A stretch of DNA of 21,068 nucleotides from JBBSTY01 sp038235385. Lineage in GTDB: Bacteria; Actinomycetota; Acidimicrobiia; Acidimicrobiales; Acidimicrobilacustridaceae. The DNA lies in NCBI GenBank assembly GCA_038235385.1, contig JBBSTY010000068.1:1-21068 (forward strand), in the 5' to 3' direction. The notes below the pieces were generated by a model. It worked only from the letters and a program-made list of their open reading frames with translations. It was not told where the DNA came from and did no database searches. Below, piece after piece: positions 1 through 7,395 of the stretch; the stretch's first letter is position 1, and each line of letters starts with the position of its first letter. A program made the position numbers and the translations under genes.

Positions 1-394
1 CGCCGTCGTTGAGCCCGATCAGCGGTGCGCCCACCGACAGGGCGAGATCCATCACCTTGTGGATCTTCTCGGCGAAGACCTCGCCGAGTGCCCCACCGAA
101 CACGGTGAAGTCCTGGCTGAACACGAAGATCTTGCGGCCGTCGACGGTGCCCCATCCGGTGATGACGCCATCGGTGAGCGGACGCTCCTCGATCCCGCTC
201 TTGTGGGCTCGATGACGGGCGAGCATGTCGAGCTCGTGGAACGAACCGGGGTCGAGCAGGTACTCGATGCGCTCGCGCGCGAGCATCTTGCCCTTCTCGT
301 GCTGGCGGTCGACCGAGCGCTGAGCTCCGGGCTGCAGCGCTTCTTCCTTGCGCTTGTTGAGGTCGTCGAGCCGCGCTTGCATCAGGTGCTCCAT
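1..394 (-). CDS. Acyl-CoA carboxylase beta subunit (carboxyltransferase), N-terminal part, cut by window edge
   Basis: The protein reads from ATG at 394 and runs off the left edge; about 131 residues are visible. The pattern is that of the biotin-dependent carboxyltransferase beta chain (PccB/MmdA/AccD5 type). It has an N-terminal helical lead (LDDLNKRKEEAL), then GKMLARERIEYLLDPGSF, the ERPLTDGVITGWGTVDGRK region, and the family hallmark FSQDFTVFGGALGE. It then continues with EKIHKVMDLALSVGAPLIGLND. These enzymes transfer the carboxyl group from biotin to propionyl-, acetyl- or longer acyl-CoA in the cytoplasm, together with a biotinylated alpha chain that is not in view. An in-frame TGA lies about 21 bases upstream, so the start is ATG 394 or the internal ATG at 382. 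No strong ribosome binding site is visible. Substrate preference cannot be judged from this part. Confidence 0.93.
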   Translation of the reverse strand, partial: MEHLMQARLDDLNKRKEEALQPGAQRSVDRQHEKGKMLARERIEYLLDPGSFHELDMLARHRAHKSGIEERPLTDGVITGWGTVDGRKIFVFSQDFTVFGGALGEVFAEKIHKVMDLALSVGAPLIGLNDG

Positions 395-495
395 AGGTCG
401 ACCAATGTACGTGTCTCATCGGGAGGGCCACAATCGCTCCGCCCCGCCCCGGACGACTCCGACGCGACCGGCACGAGCCGCCCGCCGAGCCGTGC

Positions 496-1287
496 TTGAA
501 TCACCTGGTGGCCTTCGACCCGTCCGCCGGATCACCCGGGCCCGGCGACGAACCGGACGACGTCGGGCACGAACCGGACCGCCGACCACGATCGGCCCTC
601 GGGCGCTTGACCCGGAGGCTCGTCATCGGTGCCGGCGCCGTCGGGTTGGCGATCGTGCTCGTGCTGGTCGGCGCGAACGTCTTCGTCACCCGGTCCGCCG
701 AAGGTCTGGCGTTCGACGAGGTCGGCGATGTCCCCGAACGACCCACCGCCATCGTGTTCGGCGCCGGGGTGGTCGACGGCAAGCCCACGCCCGCCCTCGC
801 CGATCGCGTGCGTGGCGCCGCTGATCTGTACCGCCAGGGACGGGTGCACCACCTCCTGCTCACCGGGGACAACAGCCGGGTCGACTACGACGAGGTGAGC
901 GCCATGCGCGAGCTGGCCATGGCCGAGGGCGTTCCCGCCGAGGCCATCACCCGCGACCACGCCGGCTTCGACACCCGATCGAGCTGCTACCGCGCCCGGG
1001 ACGTGTTCGGCGTGCGGTCCGCGGTGCTGGTGACCCAGGACTACCACCTGCCGCGAGCGCTCTACACGTGCGCGGACCTCGGCATCGACGTCGTCGGCCT
1101 GCGCATCCCGGACTGGCAGCACAACCCGGAGCGGCTCACCTGGTGCTGCTACCCCGGCGTCGACGCACGCTCGTACATGGCCCGGGAGTGGCTGGCCCGG
1201 GTCAACGCCCTGGTGGAGGCGCACGTCACCCGTCCGGAGCCGCAGTTCCTCGGTCCCTACCTCGGCCTGGGCGAGCCCGACCGCTGA
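496..1287 (+). CDS. SanA/YdcF-like DUF218 membrane-anchored protein
   Basis: The 263-residue protein matches the DUF218 (SanA/YdcF) family. After a 40-residue polar N-terminus there is one membrane segment at about residues 42-64. The domain follows: AIVFGAG at 85-91, LADRVRGAADLYRQG at 101-115, LLTGDN at 121-126, YDEVSAM at 131-137, DHAGFDTRSSCYRARDVF at 154-171, and VTQDYHLPRALY at 179-190. The GDN, AGFDT and QDYHLPRA motifs are the family signature. E. coli SanA is linked to envelope barrier function (vancomycin exclusion at high temperature); the reaction is not known. The start is TTG 496; GTG 508 is the alternative, and neither has a clear ribosome binding site. The C-terminus is unusually rich in Cys and Trp around residues 207-219 (DWQHNPERLTWCCYP). 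The gene is divergent from the carboxylase and convergent with the MerR gene. Confidence 0.88.
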   Translation: MNHLVAFDPSAGSPGPGDEPDDVGHEPDRRPRSALGRLTRRLVIGAGAVGLAIVLVLVGANVFVTRSAEGLAFDEVGDVPERPTAIVFGAGVVDGKPTPALADRVRGAADLYRQGRVHHLLLTGDNSRVDYDEVSAMRELAMAEGVPAEAITRDHAGFDTRSSCYRARDVFGVRSAVLVTQDYHLPRALYTCADLGIDVVGLRIPDWQHNPERLTWCCYPGVDARSYMAREWLARVNALVEAHVTRPEPQFLGPYLGLGEPDR

Positions 1288-1290
1288 CGA

Positions 1291-1305
1291 GACGGGACGG
1301 GACGG
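1291..1305. repeat. Tandem GACGG x3 between convergent genes
   Basis: Three perfect head-to-tail copies of GACGG, followed by GAGG, fill the 22-base gap between the SanA-like gene and the MerR gene, which converge here. No hairpin plus U-tract terminator is visible. The G-runs (three of three bases, one of two) fall just short of a canonical G-quadruplex. Confidence 0.7.
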
Positions 1306-1309
1306 GAGG

Positions 1310-2233
1310 TCAGCCGTCGTGCTTCTCGCGGGAGGGGGTCGAACCCTCGGAGCGATGGCGTCGGCGATCGCCCTTGCGAGACGACTTGTGTTCCGAGCTC
1401 GATCCCGACGACCGCTCGCGCTGCTTGGGCGGGATGGCGCCACCGCGCTCCACGAGCTCGCGCAGCGCCCGCTCCATCTCCTGGGCGAAGAAGAGCTGGA
1501 CCGCCCGCATCCCCTGCGGTCGCAACGCGACGAAGGAGCTGGCGATGCCCTCGGGTTCACCGGCTCCACCGAAGCCGGCGCCAGCCCGTTCGACGAAGAA
1601 GTCCACGAGCTCGTCCGCGAGCCGCCCCATGCGGCGACGGATGATCTCGCCGGCCTCGCCGGCCACCATCGGCTCGACACCGGCCCGATCCAGCTGCACG
1701 TTGATGTCCAGCAACCCCGGGCTCGGGACGATGTAGGTGGCAGGGCGGCTGTTGCCCTGGCGCTCGATCAGACCCAGACGTGCGAGCTCGGCGAGGGCGC
1801 CTGGCCGACGGCTGCCGATCCGCTCGAAGAGGTCGGCTTCGCTCAACACGATGGGGCGGTCGTCGGACCAGGGGGCCTGGAGCTGATCGCCCATGCCGAG
1901 CCAGTCCTGCAACGAGTCGCCACCCTCCCCCAAGCGCTGGAGGACGTCACCGATGGCATCGAGACGCAAGCCGCGGTCCTGGAGCTCGGCGATCACCCGC
2001 AGTCGTTCGACGTGCTCGTCCCGGTAGAACGCCACGCGGCCGCGCCGTTCGGGGCCGGGCAGGGTGCCCTTGGACTGGTAGTAGCGGATCGTGCGGCTGG
2101 GCACCCCGCTGTGCGCCGCCAACTCGTCGATCGTGAAGAGCGCCGCATCGGGCACCCCGCCGGCATCGACCTCGGACCGATCGGACCCCGGGTCCGGCGC
2201 GACCCCGTCGGTCGGTTCGGGCGCGTCAGACAT
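1310..2233 (-). CDS. MerR-family transcriptional regulator with long C-terminal domain
   Basis: The N-terminal MerR winged-helix domain is clear: FTIDELAAHSGVPSRTIRYYQ, then the wing GTLPGPERRGRVAFYRDEHVERLRVIAELQDRGLRLDAIGDVLQ. A mainly helical C-terminal region of about 150 residues follows and presumably mediates dimerisation or ligand sensing. It carries no Cys-rich metal site, so metal sensing of the MerR/CueR type is unlikely. The last 40 residues are a low-complexity Ser/Arg/Lys tail. I chose ATG 2233 (MSDAPEP, 307 residues) because residues upstream are not family-like; ATG 2257 or 2254 would add 7-8 residues. The gene starts within about 75 bases of the stop of the AurF-like gene, on the same strand, so the two are probably co-transcribed and the regulator may control the oxygenase. 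Confidence 0.9.
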   Translation of the reverse strand: MSDAPEPTDGVAPDPGSDRSEVDAGGVPDAALFTIDELAAHSGVPSRTIRYYQSKGTLPGPERRGRVAFYRDEHVERLRVIAELQDRGLRLDAIGDVLQRLGEGGDSLQDWLGMGDQLQAPWSDDRPIVLSEADLFERIGSRRPGALAELARLGLIERQGNSRPATYIVPSPGLLDINVQLDRAGVEPMVAGEAGEIIRRRMGRLADELVDFFVERAGAGFGGAGEPEGIASSFVALRPQGMRAVQLFFAQEMERALRELVERGGAIPPKQRERSSGSSSEHKSSRKGDRRRHRSEGSTPSREKHDG

Positions 2234-2306
2234 CGGTCCCGGCCATCGGCTCATCATGGCCGATCGATGTCGTGGCTGTCGCCCGTACCTCGACGTTCGT
2301 CGACGT

Positions 2307-3209
2307 TCAGCCGACGAGCCCGAGCAGCCGCCACAGGGGCCGGGTGACGGGGTTGATGACCCCGATGGTGTCGAGCAGACCCGTGACCTTCTCCAGATCG
2401 CGGATCACGCGGGCCCGGTGCTGCGGGTTCCCCCGGGCAGCGGCAGCGCCGCCATCGATCCCGAGGGTCTCGTAGACCTCCGCGTTGACGAGGGCGTCGG
2501 CGATCGACCGCACCACGAACGGAGCCCGGATGGTCGCGACGATCCGTCGGAACCGGCTGAGGGTGGGCCACACGTCGGTGACGTACGCCCGAGCGAACGC
2601 GACGTGCCGGGCCTCCTCCATCACGTGGAGCTTGGCGATCTCCCGGGACGTCGGGTGCACCCGTTCGTCCTTCATGGTCGCCCGGTTGGTGACGTCGAGG
2701 AGCTCCTCGGCCGCCAACATGGCGAGGTAGGCCTCGGGACCCCGGGTGGTGGCCTTCAGGAACCGGCCGCCGTGGCGGAGCAGGGCGCTGACGGGGTAGG
2801 CGGGCGTGCCGGCGAGCCGGACGAACTCGGAGAACATCGACGAGTGGCGGCACTCGTCCGCGGTCTCGACGAGCAGGTACCGGAACGCCCCGTCGGTCGC
2901 CGGGAGGTCGTAGAGGTGCGACACGATGAGGTGCATCAAGATGTTCTCGAACCAGATGCCTGCGGCGCAGAGCGCCGCGCACTCGTGTCGGCTGTACGCG
3001 AAGCGCTCGGTCGGCGACATCGCATCCCACGCGGCGGTGCCGTACAGCGGCAGGAGCTCGGGCGGCAGGTAGAAGGCCGAGTCGTCGATCGGAACCGACC
3101 AGTCGATGGCGGTGAAGGGGTCGGCGCTCTGTCGAGCCGACGCCGTGACGAGGCGAGCCGCTTTGTCGGCGACCGCAGGTGAGGTCAGGGTGGCGAGCAT
3201 GGTTCTCAT
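2307..3209 (-). CDS. AurF-like diiron oxygenase
   Basis: This 300-residue protein fits the AurF family (PF11583, p-aminobenzoate N-oxygenase type) of ferritin-like diiron enzymes. AurF itself oxidises an aromatic amine to a nitro group using O2. All seven expected iron ligands can be placed: E89 (in FENILMHL), E119 and H122 (DECRH), E168 (AAEEL), and H195, E199 and H202 (LHVMEEARH). The HxxxExxH spacing is identical to AurF. The substrate is unknown; many actinobacteria carry paralogues outside antibiotic clusters, and no biosynthetic genes surround this one. The start is ATG 3209 (MRTMLATL) or ATG 3200. A near-palindromic operator candidate lies just upstream. The MerR gene follows 73 bases downstream on the same strand. 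Confidence 0.88.
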   Translation of the reverse strand: MRTMLATLTSPAVADKAARLVTASARQSADPFTAIDWSVPIDDSAFYLPPELLPLYGTAAWDAMSPTERFAYSRHECAALCAAGIWFENILMHLIVSHLYDLPATDGAFRYLLVETADECRHSSMFSEFVRLAGTPAYPVSALLRHGGRFLKATTRGPEAYLAMLAAEELLDVTNRATMKDERVHPTSREIAKLHVMEEARHVAFARAYVTDVWPTLSRFRRIVATIRAPFVVRSIADALVNAEVYETLGIDGGAAAARGNPQHRARVIRDLEKVTGLLDTIGVINPVTRPLWRLLGLVG

Positions 3210-3217
3210 GCTGACTG

Positions 3218-3235
3218 TGACAGTTGCAAGTGTCA
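3218..3235. promoter_or_regulatory. 18-bp inverted repeat, candidate operator of the AurF-like gene
   Basis: Plus strand TGACAGTTGCAAGTGTCA is an 18-base inverted repeat; the two 9-base arms match at 8 of 9 positions. On the minus strand it includes TTGACA, a consensus -35 hexamer, and it ends 8 bases upstream of ATG 3209. A smaller perfect palindrome, ACTGT-G-ACAGT (3214-3224), overlaps it. The TGACA...TGTCA pattern resembles dyads bound by TetR-type or other dimeric regulators. The adjacent MerR protein is the nearest candidate binder, although MerR sites usually sit between -35 and -10 with a 19-20 base spacer. Confidence 0.6.
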
Positions 3236-3383
3236 ATGAGTCGTGGGTCACAGGGGACACGAACAGGACGGTGCCGAGAAAACGGCGTCGGAGGGCGCGG
3301 TCGAACCGTAGGCTGTCCGTCGCCGCCCGACCCGGGGTGCGCGTCGTGACCCTGGAGGATCCGGACGTGACGAGGTACCCGAC

Positions 3384-4154
3384 ATGACGATGACCGATCA
3401 CGCCGCCTCGCCACCACCGGCCCCGCCGTCCGACGCGGCCGCCCGTTCCTGGCAGGCGAGCAAGATCTACGGCGGCGGCGACACCATCGTGAAGGCCCTC
3501 GACAACATCACCGTCGAGTTCGCCACCGGGAAGTTCACCGCCATCATGGGCCCATCCGGGTCGGGCAAGTCCACCTTGATGCACTGCCTCGCCGGCCTCG
3601 ACTCGCTCACCTACGGCCAGGTGCTCATCGGCGACGTCGACCTCAGTCGCCTCAACGAGAAGCAACTCACCCAACTGCGCCGCGACCGCATCGGGTTCGT
3701 GTTCCAGGCCTACAACCTGGTGCCGACCCTCACGGCGTCGGAGAACATCACCCTGCCGATGGATCTCGCCGGACGGAAGCCCGACGACGGTTGGTTCGAC
3801 ACCGTCGTGCAGGCCGTGGGTCTCGCCGACCGCCTCGACCACCGCCCGTCGCAGCTCTCGGGTGGCCAGCAGCAGCGGGTGGCCGTGGCCCGAGCCCTGG
3901 CCAGCCGGCCCCAGATCATCTTCGCCGACGAACCGACGGGCAACCTCGACTCACGCACCGGTGCCGAGATCCTCACGTTCATGCGCCGCGCCGTCGACGA
4001 GTTCGGCCAGACCATCGTGATGGTCACCCACGATCCCAGTGCCGCGGCCTACGCCGACCGCGTCGTGTTCCTGGCCGACGGCCAGATCGTCGACGAGATG
4101 CTCGAGCCCACCTCCGTCAAGGTGCTCGACAAGATGAAGTTGCTCGGCGGGTAG
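3384..4154 (+). CDS. ABC transporter ATP-binding protein, MacB/LolD type
   Basis: The 256-residue ATPase has all ABC motifs. Walker A is GPSGSGKST (56-64), the Q-loop Gln is in VFQAYNLVP (Q108), and the signature is LSGGQQQRVAVARAL (158-172). Walker B is IIFADEP (179-184), the D-loop is GNLDS, and the switch His is in VMVTHD (H216). The Q-loop context FQAYNLVPTLTASEN and the ADEPTGNLDS segment are typical of the MacB/LolD/FtsE-like group that energises FtsX-type permeases by mechanotransmission rather than classical transport. The N-terminus is a Pro/Ala-rich 20-residue lead. The start is ATG 3384 or ATG 3390; GAGG lies about 9 bases before the first. It is followed 88 bases later by its permease, and the two form one export or lipoprotein-handling unit. 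Confidence 0.95.
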   Translation: MTMTDHAASPPPAPPSDAAARSWQASKIYGGGDTIVKALDNITVEFATGKFTAIMGPSGSGKSTLMHCLAGLDSLTYGQVLIGDVDLSRLNEKQLTQLRRDRIGFVFQAYNLVPTLTASENITLPMDLAGRKPDDGWFDTVVQAVGLADRLDHRPSQLSGGQQQRVAVARALASRPQIIFADEPTGNLDSRTGAEILTFMRRAVDEFGQTIVMVTHDPSAAAYADRVVFLADGQIVDEMLEPTSVKVLDKMKLLGG

Positions 4155-4242
4155 CCCCACCGGCGCCGAGCCCGAACCGGGTCGCGCTCCGCCTGCGGAC
4201 GATGACGTTCCCGCACCGAACTGCCAGCCTCGAAGGAACCCG

Positions 4243-6804
4243 ATGTTCAAGGTCACCGTCCGCGGACTGTTCACGCACTTCTTCCGCCTGATCCTCACCG
4301 CGCTCGCCGTCATCGTGTCGGTGGCGTTCATGAGCGGCACCCAGATCCTCACCGCCACCATCACGACGAGCTTCGACAACGTCTTCGCCGACGTCTACCA
4401 GAACATCGACGCCGTGGTCCGCAACAGCGAGGTCGTCGACTCCGGGTTCGGCGAGGTGCGCAGCCTCGTGGACGCCCAGGTCATCCCCTCGGTCGAACAG
4501 GTCGACGGCGTCGACGAGGTCGAGGGTCAGGTGCAGTCCCTGCTCGCCATCCTCGACAAGCAGGGTGAGCCGATCAGCAACCCCAACGCCGGCCCGCCCA
4601 CCTTCGGGCTCAACTGGCTCACCAAGCCGTCGCTCAACGGTTGGGTGCTCTCGTCGGGTCGGGCGCCCGCCGGGCCCACCGAGGTCGTCCTGGACTCCAA
4701 GTCGGCCGAGACCGCCGGGTACGTCGTGGGCGACACCGTGGGGATCCAGGTGAACACCGGGGTGCAGCAGTTCACCGTCGTCGGCATCGGGGGTTTCGGC
4801 ACGACGCCCAACTACGCCGGCAGCTCCGCCGCGCTCTTCGACACGGCCACCGCCCAGACCATCCTCGGCGAGCCCGGCAAGTTCACCTGGATCAACGTGT
4901 CGGGTTCGGACGGCGTCAGCCAGGACGAGATCCAGTCCCGCATCAGCCAGGTGCTCCCCAGCGGCGACGAGGTCATCACCGGGGCCACCTTCACCGCCGA
5001 GTCACAGGACGCGTTCCGCCAGATCTTCGGCATCCTCGGCACGATCCTGTTGGTGTTCGGCATCGTCGCCCTCTTCGTGGGTGCGTTCATCATCTACAAC
5101 ACCTTCTCGATCATCGTCGCCCAGCGGACCCGTGAGCTCGCCCTGTTGCGGGCGATGGGTGCCAGCCGGCGACAGGTGCTCGGATCGGTCGTCTCGGAGA
5201 CCTTCATCGTCGGGGTCATCTCGTCGCTGCTCGGCCTCGGGCTCGGGGTCCTGCTGGCCTACGGACTCACCGCCGCCCTGGCCGCCGTCGGCGCGGGGGC
5301 CGAGGACCAGGCCCTCACCTATCCGCCGGCGGCGTTCATCATCTCGTTCGTCGTGGGCACCGCCGTCACCGTCGGGTCGGGGTTCCTCCCGGCGTGGAAG
5401 GCGGCCAGCGTCCCGCCCGTCGCCGCCATGCGCGACGTGGCGATCGACACCGGCGGGCGATCGGTCGTCCGCTTCGTCATCGGTGGGATCCTGGCGCTCA
5501 TCGGCGCGGCCGGCCTCTACGTCGGGCTGTTCACCGACGCCGAGAACGCCCTGGCGCTCGTCGGAGTCGGGGTGGCCGGCATCATCATCGCGGCCGTGGT
5601 GCTCGCACCACTGTTCGCCAAGCCGCTCAGCCGGGCGATCGGCTCCCCGCTGCGCACGGTCACCGGCCGACTCGCCCGCGCCAACGCCATGCGCAACCCG
5701 AGACGCACCGCGGCCACCGCATCGGCGCTCATGATCGGGGTGGGTCTGGTGGTCATGTTCGCCATCCTCGTCAGCTCGATCAAGGCCACCGTCGACAGCG
5801 CCATCGGTGACGCCTTCCGGAGCGACCTCATCGTCGACTCCGGATCGTTCGGCCAGACGGGGATCGACCCCTCGCTCGAGGGCTCCATCAGCCAGGTCCC
5901 CGGCGTGTCCAGCGCCACCGGGATCCGGTTCGGCTTCGCCGAGCTCAACGGCGAAGGTTCGGTGGTGCTCGGCGGCGACATCGGCGAGCTCCGGCAGTTC
6001 ATCCAGTTCGACGTCGTCAGCGGCAGCTTCGACGACCTCGACGCCACCAGCGTCGCCATCACCAAGGGTCTCGCCGAGACCGACCACCTCGCGGTCGGCG
6101 ACACCATCTCGCCCACCTTCGGCGGCGGTTCGGCGGGCAGCACCCCGACACCGTTCACGGTCGCGGCCGTCTACGACTTCGGGGGCCAGGGTGGGCAGGG
6201 CGGCCTCTTCATGGATCTGTCCGCCTTCGAGGCGACCTTCCCGCCGCGCCTGCAGCTCGACAACCAGATCTACGTCAAGTTCGAGCCCGGGGCCGATGGC
6301 GCCGCAGTCAAGAACGAGGTGGAGACGTTGGTGAAGGCCGAGTTCCCCACCGCCACGGTGCAGGACCTCACCGAGTTCAAGCAGAGCCAGACCGCCATCT
6401 TCGACGTCCTCCTGGCGATCATCACCGTGATGCTCGTCATCGCCGTCTTCATCGCCGTGCTGGGCATCATCAACACGTTGTTGCTGTCGGTCTACGAACG
6501 CACGCGTGAGATCGGCCTGCTCCGAGCGGTCGGCATGAGCCGCAACCAGGTGAAGGCCACCATCAGTTGGGAGTCGATGATCTTCTCCCTCCAGGGCACC
6601 TTCATCGGCGCGGTGATCGGGTTCGGGTTCGCGTGGGCGGTGGTGAGCGCCATCGACGCCGGCACCGAGGTCACCTTCGCGGTGCCGGTCGGCCAGCTCG
6701 TCGCCATGATCTTCGCCGCGCTGATCTTCGGCTTCCTGGCGTCGGTGATCCCGGCGGTGATCGGGTCGCGCATGAACGTGCTCGAGGCCATCGCCACCGA
6801 CTGA
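4243..6804 (+). CDS. ABC transporter permease with duplicated FtsX domains
   Basis: This 853-residue inner-membrane permease pairs with the preceding ATPase. It has an N-terminal membrane helix (about 14-32), an extracytoplasmic MacB-like domain (about 35-255), and a first FtsX block with helices near 262-292, 318-345 and 362-385. Two more helices (about 408-430, 435-458) lead to a second membrane helix (492-512) and a second periplasmic-type domain (515-715). A second FtsX block follows, with helices near 721-746, 775-803 and 818-840. Both FtsX blocks carry the cytoplasmic signature (QRTRELALLRAMGASRRQV at 294-312; ERTREIGLLRAVGMSRNQV at 752-770), confirming duplication. The total is about 10 helices, as in long actinobacterial FtsX-type permeases. 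AAGGAAC precedes ATG 4243. No membrane-fusion protein or lipoprotein gene accompanies it, so the substrate is unknown. Confidence 0.95.
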   Translation: MFKVTVRGLFTHFFRLILTALAVIVSVAFMSGTQILTATITTSFDNVFADVYQNIDAVVRNSEVVDSGFGEVRSLVDAQVIPSVEQVDGVDEVEGQVQSLLAILDKQGEPISNPNAGPPTFGLNWLTKPSLNGWVLSSGRAPAGPTEVVLDSKSAETAGYVVGDTVGIQVNTGVQQFTVVGIGGFGTTPNYAGSSAALFDTATAQTILGEPGKFTWINVSGSDGVSQDEIQSRISQVLPSGDEVITGATFTAESQDAFRQIFGILGTILLVFGIVALFVGAFIIYNTFSIIVAQRTRELALLRAMGASRRQVLGSVVSETFIVGVISSLLGLGLGVLLAYGLTAALAAVGAGAEDQALTYPPAAFIISFVVGTAVTVGSGFLPAWKAASVPPVAAMRDVAIDTGGRSVVRFVIGGILALIGAAGLYVGLFTDAENALALVGVGVAGIIIAAVVLAPLFAKPLSRAIGSPLRTVTGRLARANAMRNPRRTAATASALMIGVGLVVMFAILVSSIKATVDSAIGDAFRSDLIVDSGSFGQTGIDPSLEGSISQVPGVSSATGIRFGFAELNGEGSVVLGGDIGELRQFIQFDVVSGSFDDLDATSVAITKGLAETDHLAVGDTISPTFGGGSAGSTPTPFTVAAVYDFGGQGGQGGLFMDLSAFEATFPPRLQLDNQIYVKFEPGADGAAVKNEVETLVKAEFPTATVQDLTEFKQSQTAIFDVLLAIITVMLVIAVFIAVLGIINTLLLSVYERTREIGLLRAVGMSRNQVKATISWESMIFSLQGTFIGAVIGFGFAWAVVSAIDAGTEVTFAVPVGQLVAMIFAALIFGFLASVIPAVIGSRMNVLEAIATD

Positions 6805-6814
6805 TCCTCCATGC

Positions 6815-6836
6815 GGGTGTCGCGGTACCGTCACCC
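6815..6836 (+). terminator. Weak hairpin after the permease gene
   Basis: GGGTG and CACCC flank an inner palindrome CGGTACCG just 10 bases after the permease stop. It could fold as a hairpin, but no U-tract follows, so termination here is only suggested. Confidence 0.3.
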
Positions 6837-6890
6837 GACGTCGGCTCCGGCCCGACGCCCCACGCCGCCCCCCGACCCAGGAACCGTCCG

Positions 6891-7286
6891 ATGGCCTACG
6901 ACCCCGCCCACCTCCCCGACGAGGTGCAGCTCTTCCTCCAGGAGCGTCACCTCGCCACGCTCACCACCCTCCGGTCCGACGGATCGCCCCATGTGGTTGC
7001 CGTGGGGTTCACGTGGGACGACGAGGCCGGGCTGGCCCGGGTCATCACCTTCGCCCCCAGCCAGAAGGCCCGCAACGTCCTCGCCCGACCAGGTTCGCGC
7101 GCCGCGGTGTGCCAGGTGGACGGTGGTCGGTGGCTCACCATGGAGGGCGCCGCCCACCTCACCCAGGCCCCGGCCGAGGTGGCCGAAGCCGTGCGACGCT
7201 ACGCCGACCGCTACCGCCAGCCCGGCGAGCGTGACGACCGCGTCGCCATCGAGATCACCGTGGACCGCGTGCTCGGACGGGCGTGA
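6891..7286 (+). CDS. Pyridoxamine-5'-phosphate-oxidase-like (split-barrel, FMN/F420) protein
   Basis: This 131-residue protein has the compact split beta-barrel layout of the PNPOx-like / F420-dependent enzyme group (Rv1155-type). Visible elements are a helical start (LPDEVQLFLQERHLATLTTLRSDGSPHVVAVGFTWD), VITFAPSQKARNVLARPGSRAAVCQVDGG and WLTMEGAAHLT, followed by a helix with VRRYADRYRQPGERDDRVAIEI. The TLRSDGSPHVVAVGF segment, the S-x-K-A-R-N motif and the length agree with members that bind F420 or FMN and reduce small substrates or simply bind a cofactor. The exact cofactor cannot be told from the sequence. A CAGGAACC motif precedes ATG 6891. It lies 86 bases after the permease and 109 bases before the response regulator, so co-transcription is possible but not required. 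Confidence 0.88.
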   Translation: MAYDPAHLPDEVQLFLQERHLATLTTLRSDGSPHVVAVGFTWDDEAGLARVITFAPSQKARNVLARPGSRAAVCQVDGGRWLTMEGAAHLTQAPAEVAEAVRRYADRYRQPGERDDRVAIEITVDRVLGRA

Positions 7287-7395
7287 GCGCACCCGATCGG
7301 AATCCGAGCCGCCGCGGACGGACGGGGGCGGCGTCGGGCGCTGCGGCCGCTCCGGCACCAGGCGCACCGGGTCCGCCCGATGAGATGATCCGCCG

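Noticed and set aside
1320..1410. Possible minus-strand tRNA built on the T-arm-like hairpin
   Set aside because: No matching 5' acceptor strand, D-arm or anticodon arm at the right distance; the bases are explained by the MerR coding frame.
5002..6834. 610-codon minus-strand open frame opposite the permease gene
   Set aside because: Composition is extreme (Asp/His/Arg/Glu/Gly) with no motifs, as expected for the antisense of a GC-rich membrane-protein gene.
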